64,000 bases of DNA, taken from Romanomermis culicivorax (lineage: Eukaryota; Nematoda; Enoplea; Mermithida; Mermithidae). Position numbers and translations under genes: made by a program. The stretch is taken from contig CAWUHX010000094.1 in assembly GCA_963922205.1 (NCBI GenBank), forward strand, positions 124,001 to 188,000, given 5' to 3'. Of the stretch, positions 1 to 10,438 are shown in pieces. The notes under the pieces are model-generated. The model worked only from the letters and a program-made list of their open reading frames with translations, did not search any database and was not told the DNA's origin. Numbering within the stretch: the stretch's first letter is position 1; the number at the start of each line of letters is the position of its first letter.

Positions 1-15
1 GAGCGGCACGTGACA
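1..15. repeat. End of a further element-A-type LTR
   Basis: The first 15 bases are the same as the last 15 bases of the A-type LTR that ends at 29847, including the terminal TGACA. The window therefore opens at the right edge of another A-family LTR, probably a neighbouring copy or solo LTR that lies mostly outside. The next 80 bases (16-94) separate it from the first complete A LTR and contain short duplicated words (two copies of TATGTCCTCTTATG). Confidence 0.6.
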
Positions 16-94
16 ATGTTACATGTTATGTCCTCTTATGTCCTATGCCCCTCGGTATGTTAAAGGTATGTCCTCTTATGAGTTCTCAAAGTCC

Positions 95-1153
95 TGGGTG
101 GCTATAGGGAAGCCTATAGCTTTCTCTGGTGTTGTCCTGGGGTCTTGCTGTAGGGTAATGGACAATGCGGCCAGGTTAGGTGTGACAATCCCGGAGTCCT
201 GCTCAGTGAGAGTGGGGACAGGGTCACCCGTAAAATTACTTGATTTGTGGGACCCGATTATGAACCAGACAGTCCGTTTTTAGCCCAAAACCTAAGAGAT
301 GAGAGCCCTACCTATCTGGGGAGACCTGGGAAACGGGCTTCAGAAGGGTTCCCCAAAAATACCCCACAATAACAATAATCCCCTGAGAAGACTCACCTAG
401 TCCTGTTCTTCAAAGGATTCCATGAAAGGGGCGGCAGGTCCCTGGAAACTTTTGGTTTTCGGACAAGGAACGGGGATGCGATCCACACGGTTCTAGGGCA
501 ACGGGTGTTGGCGATCGGGAGGCGACTCTCGATTATTTTCTGTTAACCGGGCGGTCGGAAACCTGGCACCGATGGGCAACGGGTACTGTATGTAGAATAG
601 GCGGCGAACGCAGTAAGATATGCAAGTCTATGCAAATTTATTTGAAATAAAAGGCAGCGGATGCAGACGGGTATATAAAAATATGCAAATTCGAGGAGCG
701 GGGGACGCGAGTTACAACAACCGAACGGAGGCTTGGGTGAACCCAAAAGTGAGTAAAAAGTTAAAGAATCATGTCCTTTTAAGGACATGTTTGGCTACAG
801 CTGCAGCTTGGGCGGAGTTTCTCGGCGTCCAAGCTAACTTCTGCTGCTAGACGCGATGCAGAGGACGCCTATGTGCACATAGACATTTTTCGCTAAATAG
901 CCATGTGCTCGTGGAGCACGTTTGGCGGAAGTTTATAGCTAAAGGGCCTACTGTAGCCAGCGTGCATGAAGAAATAAAATACAATGAAAACGAAACATAG
1001 AAATGCATGAAAAATATAAAAATGAACGCAAAATGCATGTGCAGAAACAAAACGAACGAAAAATGAATGATTAATAAACAAAACATGGAGAAAAATAAAA
1101 TGTTGACATGATTTGGATCACGTGACGTTGGAGAAATTGAGGGGCATGTGACA
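95..1153 (-). repeat. Element A 3' LTR (left copy)
   Basis: This stretch is repeated at 28801-29847 over its whole length with scattered substitutions and small indels. It begins TGG and ends TGACA, so the terminal TG...CA rule holds. It contains a short palindrome next to the left edge (CTATAGGGAAGCCTATAG). Being on the left of a minus-strand element it is the 3' LTR. Confidence 0.75.
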
Positions 1154-1841
1154 CAGGGGTCCTTCGAAAAAGGGCGTCACCGTCCTTGCTGTGGTTAGTG
1201 GTGAGGGTTGTGCGGCATGTCCGTGGTCCTTGGTTATTTTGAGGTGTGACGGCGAGTGGTCGAATAGGTCCGTTGGGTTGTTGGTGGATGAAGCCTTCTT
1301 TGATCGTGGTTTGTTCGACAGTATGGTAACCGGAAATCATTGATGCGTGAAGTTGCGGACATTGAATATCCTGTGCGAAAGTCTAGAACAAAGAAAAGAA
1401 AAATTTTCAGGGCCAGATGTAGGCTATCGCAGGGTTGCGCCCAGTGAGGTGTAGGCTATTGCAGGGATGCGCCCAGTGAGGTGTAGGCTATCGCAGGGAT
1501 GCGCCTATCATGTGATGCTCTGGTTGCTGCACATTCTCTTCTATCCACTAAGATCCAGCATGGATAAGAATGGATAATCCGTGAGGGGCACGGCGGTCCT
1601 TCAAAAAAGGACGTCCTCGTCCGTAAGCAGGGACAATGAAGAGAAGAGCATCTTGAAAATTGGTCGGGGACCTCTGCATCAAGATGTGGGTCAATCAAAT
1701 TGGTGTAAAGTCCCGACTTGTTGAAGGAAACAACAAGGGTGCCGAATCCGCTGCCTGCGAAGTGGGAGGTGTATCCTCTGCTTCGCTCGGTGGGTCAGGG
1801 GACACCTAAAGTCGAAGCTGGTTGACATGTACAGTGTCTTC
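1154..1841 (-). other. Element A 3' non-coding segment between integrase and 3' LTR
   Basis: There is no credible coding frame. The segment contains the 32-bp tandem repeat at 1418-1510 and two copies of a palindromic word of the form GTCCTTC-A-rich-GGACGTC, near 1163 and near 1590. No convincing polypurine tract adjoins the LTR. Confidence 0.5.
1418..1510. repeat. 32-bp tandem repeat, about 2.9 units
   Basis: Units start at 1418, 1450 and 1482. Each begins TGTAGGCTAT and continues with CGCAGGG-TGCGCCCAGTGAGG. The units differ by one or two bases, which points to recent tandem duplication inside the 3' non-coding part of element A. Confidence 0.85.
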
Positions 1842-2927
1842 TTAATCCATCTCAAGACGAAGTGTGACATTGGGATATGCCACACTTGTTACAAAATAGG
1901 GCCCATCGTAGATGGGCAGCAATTTAGGGGTGAGCCCACATTTGCTGGAAGTGCGCAGTTTGAGCACCTGATCCCCTACTTTGTATGAGACATCTTGTGC
2001 CCTCCGGTCGTAGGACTGTGCATAAGCCTCCTGTGCATTCTCAATCCGACTCTGGATTAAGGTCGATGCATTCATGAAATGACGTTTGACCTCCATATCA
2101 TATGGGGAAACATTAATGATATGGGCCGGAGGGTTGAATGAGAGCGTGGCGTCTATAGGGAGCATGGGTGTGCGACTGTACATGAGTTCAAAGGGGGAGT
2201 ACCCTGTTGATTCATTCATGCTGATATTGATGGCAAACACAGAGTATGGTAGGTGTTCATCCCAATCCTTATGTCCGTGGTGAACATACATACGTAGCGG
2301 TGTGGCTAGCGTCTGATTAGCTCTTTCCACCTCGCCATTGGTCATCGGATGATAGACAGTAGAGTGGATCTTCTTCGTTGAACAGATCGCAGTGATATCA
2401 ATCATCAGTTTTGATGTGAAATCAGTGCCAGGATCAGACTGAAGAATCTGCGGTGCCCTGTGCCGGTAGACAATTTGCGTTACAAATAGTTGGGCTATAG
2501 TGTGCGCAGTAATATGCGGAGTAGCAAAAGCCTCGATCCATTTCGTAAAGTAGTCGATGAAGACTACGATGAAACGGTTGCCAGCTTCACTAGTGGTCAT
2601 TGGTCCCATACAGTCGACAGCTACCCGATGAAATGGTCCCGTGATGGTGATGGGTTTCAGGGTCACAGTGGTTTTCTGTCGAGCAGGCTTATTCCATTGG
2701 CAAAGATCATATCGCTTAGAGAAGGACTTGACATCCCGACTGAGGGAAGGCCAGTGGTATCTGCGAGCAATGAGCCGCGCAGTACGTTTAGCACCAAAGT
2801 GTTCAGCTAAGATGTCATCATGATGAGCCCGGATAATGGTAGTAACCATGGATCTGGATATGACAATCTTGTTGGACTCGCCTGTCCATTTCTGAAGAAT
2901 GTTATCCAACAGATGGTAGCCTCGCAC
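1842..2927 (-). pseudogene. Element A integrase
   Basis: This is a retroviral-type integrase, which would insert the element cDNA into the host genome. In the 361-residue frame the zinc-binding region shows His36 and His43, but the first Cys of the HHCC motif is Tyr73; Cys76 is present. The catalytic core has Asp105, Asp165 and Glu201, with the classic 35-residue spacing between the second Asp and the Glu, and the motif NGEVERANQTL around the Glu. The C-terminal part resembles the GPY/F module (DGPYFVTSV near the end). It follows the RNase H linker on the same strand with a short gap containing stops. The DDE triad is intact but the zinc finger is damaged. Confidence 0.85.
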
Positions 2928-2971
2928 ATCATTCTGGTTGCCTAGGGGCTTAAGTGAGCGAATGATGTTGG

Positions 2972-3535
2972 CTAATTCCGGATCCTCCAGCTGAGCAGCG
3001 AGGAGGTCGGGGTGCTGCCCACCAACTGATATCTCGGCATAAGACTCTGATCGTACCCGCGCTCCGGGCCAGCAGTGATCGGTGCTGAAATATTTGAACG
3101 CGCCAGGTGCTGCACACCATCGGTCAAAGTTCTGGATCTCGCCAGGTGCTGCACACCATTGGTCATAGTTGTTGATCTCGCCAGGTGCTGCACACCATCG
3201 GTGATCATCATAATATGTCCCTCGGGTCTGTAAAGGGGAGTATCATCAATACTCTGACCAGTGAGGGAGGTAGGACCCGGCAGGCGTGATAATGCGTCAG
3301 CATTACCCTTAGACTGACCTTTTCGCAGCCGAATTGTCAGTTTGAATTCAGCGAGCGCGAGTCCCCATCGAGCGATCCGAGCAGAGGGGTTAGGCTTCTC
3401 CAACACTGCTTTGACCGCTGTATGGTCAGTCTGAAAGACCACCTCCTGCTGGAAGAGGTATGGCCAAAAGTGCTTGATGAAATGGATAACAGGGAGAGTT
3501 TCCAGTTCTGTAATGGAATAGTTTTTCTCGGCCAC
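2972..3535 (-). pseudogene. Element A RNase H C-terminal half and linker with 13-residue repeats
   Basis: This continues the RT frame past a TGA at 3545-3547. Recognisable RNase H/tether motifs are NYSITELETL, QTDHTAVKAVLE and GNADALSRLP (residues 5-85), as in Ty3/gypsy pol. The linker that follows carries three tandem 13-residue repeats (core DGVQHLARS) encoded by a 39-bp DNA repeat at 3101-3217. The segment would connect RNase H to integrase. The upstream stop separates it from RT, so no full polyprotein can be made from this copy. Confidence 0.8.
3101..3217. repeat. 39-bp tandem repeat x3 inside pol
   Basis: Units begin at 3101, 3140 and 3179 with CGCCAGGTGCTGCACACCAT. The 39-bp period keeps the reading frame and gives three 13-residue protein repeats in the RNase H-integrase linker. 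Confidence 0.85.
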
Positions 3536-3544
3536 TGTTAACCC

Positions 3545-4852
3545 TCAGCTGGCGTACAGGACAGGATGGTCATATCCGAATTCATCTAACTGGCTTAGAA
3601 CCGCTCCTATCCCTGAAATACTTGCGTCTGTCTGGAGGATAAAGGATTTCGAGAAGTCCGGGTGGTGCAGGATATGAGGGTTGGTAAGCAATCTGCAGAG
3701 TTCGTCGAACGCCTCCTGCTGAGGTTTGGACCACTGGAAAGTGATTTCCTTCCGTAAGAGCTTGGTTAGTGGCTCGCTGAGCCGGGCACAACCAGGGATG
3801 AAATGCCTGTAGTAAGACACGAGGCCGAGGAAGGACTTGATGTCTTTGGTGTTTTGTGGAATGGGTAGATTTTGGACGGTGGCCAGCTTGACTTTGTCTG
3901 GTTCTAGGCCGCTCTGTGAGATGCGATAGCCTAGGTACTCTACCTCTGAGTGCGAGAATTTGCACTTGCTCAGTCTGAGCTTCATTCCACCCTGGTGAAG
4001 ACAGGCGAACACATCTGCCAGGTGCTCAAGCATTTGGGTGTGGGGGTTCCCGAACACCAAAATGTCATCGAGATAGGTCAGAACCGTGCGCCATTGGATT
4101 CCTGTAAGGAGAAGGTCCATGAGGCTTTGGAACGTCCCTAGTGCATTGCACAGACGGAAAGGCAAGTAATTGAACTCGTAAAGTCCAATGGGCGTGTTGA
4201 ATGCCGTCTTCTCTTTATCTGCCTCGGCAATCAGGATTGACCAATAGGCGTTAGCCTGAACAAGGGTAGTGAAGTACTTCATACCCTTGAGTGTGTCAAG
4301 GATGTCATCTATCCGTGGGAGAGGGTAGACATCCTTTTTCATGACCTCGTTAAGACCACGAAAATTGACACACATACGGTGAGAACCGTTTTTCTTGCGC
4401 ACCAGGACAGTATTAGTAGCCCACGGTGACATGCTCGGCTGGATAATACCTTTCTCCTGGAGTGCCTTGACCTCTTGCATGATGAGATCCTTTTTATTAG
4501 GTGAGGACTGGTAAGGGAAACGGCGGACTGGGCGGGCATCACCCGTGCTGATTTCATGCTGGATGAGATCAGTGGAACTTGTGTCCTTTTCATCAAGAGC
4601 ATAAAGGTCAGTGTATGCAACCAGTAGGTCGAGTAAGGCTGCCTGGTCCCTAGGGGAGATGTCTGGTGAAATTACAGCATTGGCCTTGACCCATTGATGA
4701 TCGAGGATGGTGTCTGAGTCAACCGGTGATCCCTGTGAGGGCTCACTATGCATCTGCACATGACCAATGGTCATTTGTGGGTAGAGAACCACAGAATGAG
4801 TATTCCGGTTAACTACTTGAAGTGGTATGCGACCGTCGGTCACGCTACTCAT
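3545..4852 (-). pseudogene. Element A reverse transcriptase and start of RNase H
   Basis: This is an RNA-directed DNA polymerase of Ty3/gypsy type. In the 435-residue frame the fingers motif RMCVNFRGLN, the core YLDD (residues 260-263), SKCKF-EYLG and the connection FLGLVSYYRHFIP are all readable, followed by the RNase H start QTDASISGIGAVLSQ. Motif A, normally TTLD, reads TTLVQANAYW, so the first catalytic Asp is Val198 (GTT in place of a GAT/GAC codon). The motif before YLDD reads PFRLCNALGTFQ where PFGLxNAPxTFQ is usual. The frame ends at a TGA just after LYAS. It is in frame with the protease upstream, across a TAG at 4895. This copy cannot polymerise. Confidence 0.9.
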
Positions 4853-4894
4853 GCTCCCAGCAAAATATACATTTCCGTGAGATCCTGTGAGGTG

Positions 4895-5770
4895 CTATGC
4901 GAAGAAAGCCACCTCAGGTACTTTCGTATAGATTGGCGGTACGGGTACAGTGAATCGTGTCAGCGAGCGAGGCTCAAGAACCACAAAGTCCTCCAGGGGC
5001 AAGGCGCCGCGAGCAGAAACTGGGCTGTGGATGAGACCATCACAGGGGATTTTACTCTCCTTGAACTGGAGAAAGGATTTCTCCCAGTTCAAGCTAACAC
5101 AATTGAACCATCTGAGGAAGTTTGTTCTGAGGACCGGTTCAGCTGAACAGTTCTCCTGTATCTGGACCTGAATCTGTTCAGAGACATCAGCCACTGTTAC
5201 CGTGATGTAGGCTGCTCCTAGCAGTGGGATCGGGGACTCGTTGGCTGCGATAGGAGGAGCCCTAGTTTGTGTGAGCATCAATTTGGGCAGCTTGGCCGCT
5301 AACTTGTGGTCCAGGAGTGAGAAAACAGCTCCTGTGTCGACCAGTGCCTTTGCTTCTACCCAGTTGTTGAGGAGAACTTTGATATGGGGTGTCCGAATAT
5401 CATTTGGGTAGAAAGCGGAGACCACATGACCTGAATCAGCTGTGGTGACACCACTAGTGTGTTTAGTCTTACCGGACCGCTTTGGAATCAGCAGTCCCGT
5501 AGGACATAGTAGACCTACTAGAGCATATCTAATGGAGGGGTCTGGGTCGCTTAGATGGGTCGACTCATCCTGTACTGTGAGTACGTGGTCTGAGCAGTCC
5601 CGTGGGCTCTGAGTAGCTCCTAGTGATTCAATCTCGGTGTCTGATAGTGTTGGCATGTTCAGCACGGGGGATGCCGGGGCATCTGAATCACTTGGCTCAC
5701 GGAATCCGCCTTTCTCTAGCATAGCTGGAGAGTTTCCAGGTGGAGGTCGAGGGCAACCTGCCCCTTGCAA
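4895..5770 (-). pseudogene. Element A retropepsin 2
   Basis: This is an aspartic protease domain of retroviral type, which would mature the polyprotein. The 291-residue frame has an acidic, Ser/Pro-rich N-terminal 120 residues. The protease core then has the active-site DTGA at residue 145 (near 5338) within ALVDTGAVFSLLD, and a flap/C-terminal lobe ending in VLRTNFLRWF, the equivalent of the usual LLGxDFL. The frame is open up to a TAG at 4895-4897 and continues in the same phase into RT, so protease and RT were once one frame. A second, separate retropepsin lies immediately upstream (5855-6415). Confidence 0.75.
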
Positions 5771-5854
5771 GGTCGATGAATGACGACTTGCACGCCTGGA
5801 GGAAGTTCGGTATCCCCTGGTTGACCCACATGATGAGGCAACTGAGGAGGCCCG

Positions 5855-6415
5855 TTAGTGTGGCTGAGAGACGGGCGAAGCCCTGGACTGCGATCGTGAT
5901 CCCAATCTGTGTGAGTTCCTAGATAGTGAACGTGTGTTCTCCCACCAGGGGTCGATCTGGTCAATCTCTGGCGTGGTCAGGAGGAGGGGCAATTCTACCG
6001 CGTCCAGCCCACAAACATTACGTTGGTAGTCAAACATAATGTTCTTGAACTGTTCCAGGAAGTCCAGTCCGAGTATTAGGTCAACAGGTGCCCAGAAGGG
6101 AGACGTAGTCTTGCACACATGGAGATGTATATCGATCCGTGTGTTCTGCTGGCGGTTTCTGGGCAACATGATTTCATATGGTCCTGAAAGGATGGTATGA
6201 ACGGCTTTACCATTGATGCTCATCAATGGGTTGAAGTCGTGATGTTGCTGGAATGCCATGACCGCCTACAGACTTTCTTTAGCCAAGGCCTTGTGAAGAC
6301 ATTGGCTAATGATAGTGCGGGGGCAACCTGTATCAAGAAAAGCAGGAGTTTCCTTGGTATCCAACAGCACTACGAAACATGGTGTGATTTGATCGAGCTG
6401 GGACAGCATGTCATT
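5855..6415 (-). pseudogene. Element A retropepsin 1 (broken by TAG)
   Basis: The frame starts directly behind the env-like stop. It contains an active-site DTG near 6326-6334, in the context FLDTGCPRTIIS, and then a second lobe with LILGLDFLEQF near 6045-6075, the canonical retropepsin C-terminal motif. A TAG at 6266-6268 separates the two lobes. The part after the stop is open for 134 residues and ends in an Arg/Ser-rich tail. Together with the domain at 4895-5770 this makes two retropepsin-like domains in series. It could be an unequal duplication or the remnant of a recombination junction. Confidence 0.7.
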
Positions 6416-6421
6416 TTGCAC

Positions 6422-8263
6422 CTAGTGAAAACCAATCCAGTGTTGGACTTTGCGGTAAAGACCCAATGGGGAGAAACAGCTAACAAACTGGACCTGTTTG
6501 TTCCACAGACGGTAGCTGAGATATTGAGATACACCAAGGTAGGCTAGGTATCCGACACCGACCAGCACCGTCAGGGTAATTAGTGTGTTAAAGATCAACT
6601 GAACTGGCCTGCTCAGGACAGCATGGAAGCCCTGAATGAGGTTGTGTTGTTGACCAGTAATCACATGGTTTGCTGCCAAACCGACACCTTGCAGGGAGGC
6701 CTTGATGTAGGTTCCTACCCCTGCAAAAGCCTGGTAGATGGCGTCCGGTTGCAGGGATAGACCAGCGGTAAAGTTTACCAGCTGGTTTAATACCGCTTCA
6801 ATTTGCTCAGTCTTATAAACGTACTGTTTAAAGAAGGCAAAGTTTGAAGGGGTCATTGCCAACTGGTCATGGAAGAGTGCTGGTGCATCAAAGTGAGTGA
6901 TGTTTAAGTGCTGCTTTGAGAAGAGTTCCAGTGGGATGTGGCTCACATGGACCGTGCTAGACTCAGTAAACCAGCCCAAGCGATTTCCGAAAATCCCGGT
7001 AAAGTGGTGGTGACACGGCACAATTGGGCTAGATTTAATAAGATCTGGACCACCAGGGGTGGCGAAAAAGATGGTGCCACCAACCTGTATGGGGAAGTAC
7101 TTGTAGCGGACGTTTCCCACCCGGTACGAGTGGTAAACGTAGGTGGCGTTGACCTTCTGACACCGCCATATTGTCAGTGCATCGCCTGTGAATTCCGCCG
7201 TCAGGTCATTCCTCTGGAGGAATGCCCGGGCACCCAAGGTAGGGTCGAAGCGAAGCAACTGCCAAGTCAGATCAAGATAGCGTTGAGCGTGAGAGCAGAG
7301 CTCAAGCCACGTGAACCGGAAACCATTAATTTCCGACTCCTTGATCTGCTGAGCCAGATAGTTCAGTTTAGCATTGATAGGATCGGGAGGTGTGTCCTTT
7401 GCCAGCCTGAACAAGTTTTGGGTCAAATTGTATCTCCCGTGGATGCGTAGGAGAAGACCCTGATCCGTCCAGACTGTGGTGGAACATAGATCTGGGCACA
7501 GTTGGAAGACGTGGGAGTTTCCCGGGATCTTGAGGGCAACCTGTAGATCATCGATGATGACCTGGTTCCCTGACATGGACGCAGTGTAATTTCCCTTTGG
7601 GTGATAATTACACTGCGCCGTGAAGTTTTGTGCAGGCCAGACAATGACCCCATCTAGAGTAGTGCACTGACCTGCAGTGGGACTGCATCCACCTACATTG
7701 CCTAAGGTGCTTAGGGCCGTAGTGCCATCCCATGAAGCGATTTGTCCCTCCTCGATGAAGAGGTTAGTCACTGTCTTGCAGACGTTGCTGCAGCACCATT
7801 CATACATCACTTCCAATGTTTGGTTTGTGCTATAAAAGCCAGGGCGAATGCCGACAAGTTTTTGTGAGCCAAACATTTTAGTGCGATGTGCTAGCATGCA
7901 GGCCGCAGGCGCTAAATGCTGAGTGGTAATGACGTCTGCAGTGATGCCCCTAGAGCGGAAGAAACCAGTGGTGGTGCAGACTTTGCGGGTGCGCAATGTG
8001 CATTTCCATGCTGTGGTTGTAATGGGGTCTGAGCTAGGAACATACACCATAACATTCATGCATTGTGGACTCCATGAAGATTGCGGTAGTTTACACTCTA
8101 CACGCTGGGGTAACTCAAGTGGATGTCCACTTCTTGAGAGACCACAAAATTGATACTGAGCTGCCGGTGCTGACAAACTCACCCCTAGAAACAGTGATGT
8201 TACTATGGTCAATTTTAATATCAAAGACAACTGTACAAACATGGTTTGTAAGTGTTCACACAT
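6422..8263 (-). CDS. Element A envelope-like membrane glycoprotein
   Basis: From the ATG at 8263 this is an uninterrupted frame of 613 residues. It has the layout of a type I viral fusion glycoprotein: a hydrophobic signal peptide (roughly residues 8-32), a Cys-rich ectodomain with about seven N-glycosylation sequons (for example NQT, NFT, NYT, NLT, NAT, NIT), a C-terminal transmembrane helix around residues 555-580, and a tail of about 29 residues. It would sit in the cell membrane. It lies between gag and protease rather than 3' of integrase. The family is not certain: env genes captured by metaviruses and BEL elements come from several virus groups, and no sequence search could be run. The frame is intact while all neighbouring frames are broken. 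Confidence 0.65.
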   Translation of the reverse strand: MCEHLQTMFVQLSLILKLTIVTSLFLGVSLSAPAAQYQFCGLSRSGHPLELPQRVECKLPQSSWSPQCMNVMVYVPSSDPITTTAWKCTLRTRKVCTTTGFFRSRGITADVITTQHLAPAACMLAHRTKMFGSQKLVGIRPGFYSTNQTLEVMYEWCCSNVCKTVTNLFIEEGQIASWDGTTALSTLGNVGGCSPTAGQCTTLDGVIVWPAQNFTAQCNYHPKGNYTASMSGNQVIIDDLQVALKIPGNSHVFQLCPDLCSTTVWTDQGLLLRIHGRYNLTQNLFRLAKDTPPDPINAKLNYLAQQIKESEINGFRFTWLELCSHAQRYLDLTWQLLRFDPTLGARAFLQRNDLTAEFTGDALTIWRCQKVNATYVYHSYRVGNVRYKYFPIQVGGTIFFATPGGPDLIKSSPIVPCHHHFTGIFGNRLGWFTESSTVHVSHIPLELFSKQHLNITHFDAPALFHDQLAMTPSNFAFFKQYVYKTEQIEAVLNQLVNFTAGLSLQPDAIYQAFAGVGTYIKASLQGVGLAANHVITGQQHNLIQGFHAVLSRPVQLIFNTLITLTVLVGVGYLAYLGVSQYLSYRLWNKQVQFVSCFSPLGLYRKVQHWIGFH

Positions 8264-8291
8264 TTTCAGGAATCTGGCCCGATGGGCATTG

Positions 8292-9400
8292 TCAGATTTC
8301 TTCTTCGTCGCTGTCAGACGAGATGGGTTCCTGACCGGGGAAATCAAGGACCAACCCCCCGCATGGGTGGATTTCCCGGAGGATGCCGACTCTTGGCGAC
8401 CGTGGGGCGACTGCCGTTGGGAACGGTGATTCCTCAACAATGCTGACATCTTCATTAACCGGACGTAGGATCTCATCGACATCCATGTGTTTGATGACGG
8501 GCGACTTGGTCGCAGCGGTCGGAGATGTCTCTTGGGCTGGCGCTGGCGATTTGGTTCGGGCTGCTGCCGACGATGTAATTTGGGCTGTTGCCGGCAGTGT
8601 GGGATCAGTTGTTGGTTCCTTGGCTGGAGGCGAGGAAGCAATAGTGACCATTTTTGTTGGCGGGGTAGCGGCAACAGGTGGCGCTGCTGTCGGTGGTGTA
8701 GCAGCGACAGCAGGCAGGAGGATCCAACTGGCCTGTTCGACTGCACAACAGACAGCATCGACTGCCCGCGAGGACAGTTCCCCATCCAATAAGAACTTCT
8801 CGATGGGCGAGATTGTGATAGTCCCATTGGCGATGAACTCGAGTGCCCATTGGGTGACGTCAGGTCGTAAGAGTTGCATTGATACAGGTGCTGCGAGCAC
8901 CACGTCGGTGGCCATGAGCGCTTCGACTTGTGACGGCTCGTTGAGCAGTGTCCATGGCAAATGCGGGTATTTCTTGGCCAGGTCAACTGACCAGATGGCC
9001 AACATTGCGTCTTAGATGGGGGATGGTGCTGTGAACAAGAAATCGATAGAGTCGTGGACTGAGATAGATTTGTAGTTCCTTTTCTAGGATCACCGGAAGA
9101 AGAAGGTAGTATACCTGTCAAGTTCATCGGCTCGACCTGGTCGATGACTTCCATAGCCGAATCCATAGGGATCCCGGGCGGTGGTCCTTGAGTGACAATG
9201 CGGGGGGATGGCGCCAAAGACGTTGCATTTGTGGCTGGAGCTGGCTCGACAGTCGTAGTTTTTGGGATGCAATACGATGCTAGGATGTTAGCGTGGCCAA
9301 CAAACTGCGGTGTCATCGAGGGGTCCATGGTGACTGGCATTGCATACCTTGGTGGTGGCAGTGGTATGTCCGATACATTTATCGGTACTGGTACCTGGGC
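8292..9400 (-). pseudogene. Element A unidentified Pro/Thr-rich ORF, frameshifted
   Basis: Two consecutive pieces read as one degraded protein. The upstream piece (about 9400-9060) is Pro/Thr-rich and contains VGHANILASY. A frameshift near 9060 and a TAA near 9012 lead to the downstream frame 9005-8292 (237 residues). That frame starts with a folded-looking segment (AIWSVDLAKKYPHLPW and a following helix-rich part), then a long Ala/Pro/Thr-rich linker, and ends in the acidic tail SSDSDEEEI. I do not recognise the family. By position it is either the C-terminal part of gag or an accessory ORF before env. Its end lies about 30 bases from the env ATG. Confidence 0.45.
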
Positions 9401-9410
9401 TGCTTGGACT

Positions 9411-9842
9411 TCAGTCAGGATAACACTGTTGTGAAGGATCTGTCAGGTGTTCAGCAAGTGCCTCATCATCCAGATCAAGAGGATCTGGGTGAGGAGGGCC
9501 ATCGGTAGCCCCAACGGCGTTGTTGCGATGTATGGGCTGCCGATATTGGTTCTCCATCCCATTAGGAGGGTGATAACCATTTCTCTGATGATACACATTT
9601 GACCCCTGGGAAGAATAACCAGTATATTGGTAGTCATTCTCACCCTTTTTGCCGGATTGGGCTGCCGACAGGCAGTTGATCAGTGCACTCGCACTTGACG
9701 ACAATGAGGGCATGGCCTATCACATCGGTCCGTGGGGTGGGCACGTGTATGGCAAAAATAACAGCGACCACCGTTAGCGGTGTTGTTACCAGGAGCAGCA
9801 CTGGTGGGACGCTGGGCCCGACAATCGGCGTCACTATGTGTA
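9411..9842 (-). pseudogene. Element A gag, 3' part with zinc knuckle
   Basis: This is the part of gag downstream of the B insertion. It encodes a standard CCHC zinc knuckle (CYFCHTRAHPTDRC, Cys-x2-Cys-x4-His-x4-Cys) followed by a second Cys pair, CPHC. A TGA at 9680 and a frame change then lead to a Gln/Asn/Pro-rich tail (9713-9411) ending in an acidic stretch. Zinc knuckles bind the genomic RNA during packaging. The frame runs into the CACA insertion site of element B, and its upstream half lies at 24014-25090. Confidence 0.75.
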
Positions 9843-9846
9843 CACA
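9843..9846. repeat. Target-site duplication of element B, left copy (CACA)
   Basis: CACA directly precedes the left TGTT terminus of B. The same four bases follow its right AACA terminus at 24010-24013. Four- to five-base duplications are usual for Ty3/gypsy elements. Confidence 0.7.
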
Positions 9847-10438
9847 TGTTATATTTTATTTTGGCCGGAGCGGAGTTGATACCGCGAGAGCAGGATTGGG
9901 ATTCCGAGGTTGCGTCCTTAATGTACGTGCATCCCACGCCCACGTTTACCCGATAACCTAATTCCTGGTACTTAAACCCCGACAACAATTAACCCAACAA
10001 TTAAAGAAAAGCCTAGTTTCTTTAATTGTCTCCCTTTTGTTCAGTACCAAGAGATGAAGGAGCTTTCCTACTTATTTATTATAATACGATAAAAGTACGA
10101 AAACTTACGTGACAAAAACGCGACGGGCGAGGCGAGGAGGAAGTAATAACAATAAATCGACCCCCATGCATGGGCGAGAAAAAGACGAGAAGGCGTGGTG
10201 GGAGGCTGCTAATATGAACTAGTGGTGGCCGGCGGGGCACACAACTAGTAAGAAAATAAACGCACACAAAGAATACGCTAATCGATAAGTGAATAGAGAG
10301 AGACCAGCGCACGCGTACCGACGTGCGCTACAGTAAGATGGCCACTGGTGGTCCGCGTTGCTCTCTCCACTTGCCACCTGCTGGCCTATGACGCGTTTTG
10401 ACAAAACAATAAAAATCGGCGGAAAACACACTACAACA
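9847..10438 (-). repeat. Element B 3' LTR (left)
   Basis: 592 bp, TGTT...AACA, matching 23418-24009 with about 18 substitutions and no indel seen. It contains a perfect stem-loop at 9998-10028. On the minus strand it should carry polyadenylation and promoter functions, but no TATA box was identified. Confidence 0.92.
9998..10028 (-). promoter_or_regulatory. Conserved LTR stem-loop
   Basis: The arms CAATTAAAGAAA and TTTCTTTAATTG are perfect inverted repeats around a 7-base loop. The same hairpin with a different loop is in the right LTR of B and in both LTRs of C (31109-31139, 47018-47048). Conservation of pairing with a changed loop suggests an RNA structure in the R/U5 region, perhaps for polyadenylation or packaging. 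Confidence 0.6.
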
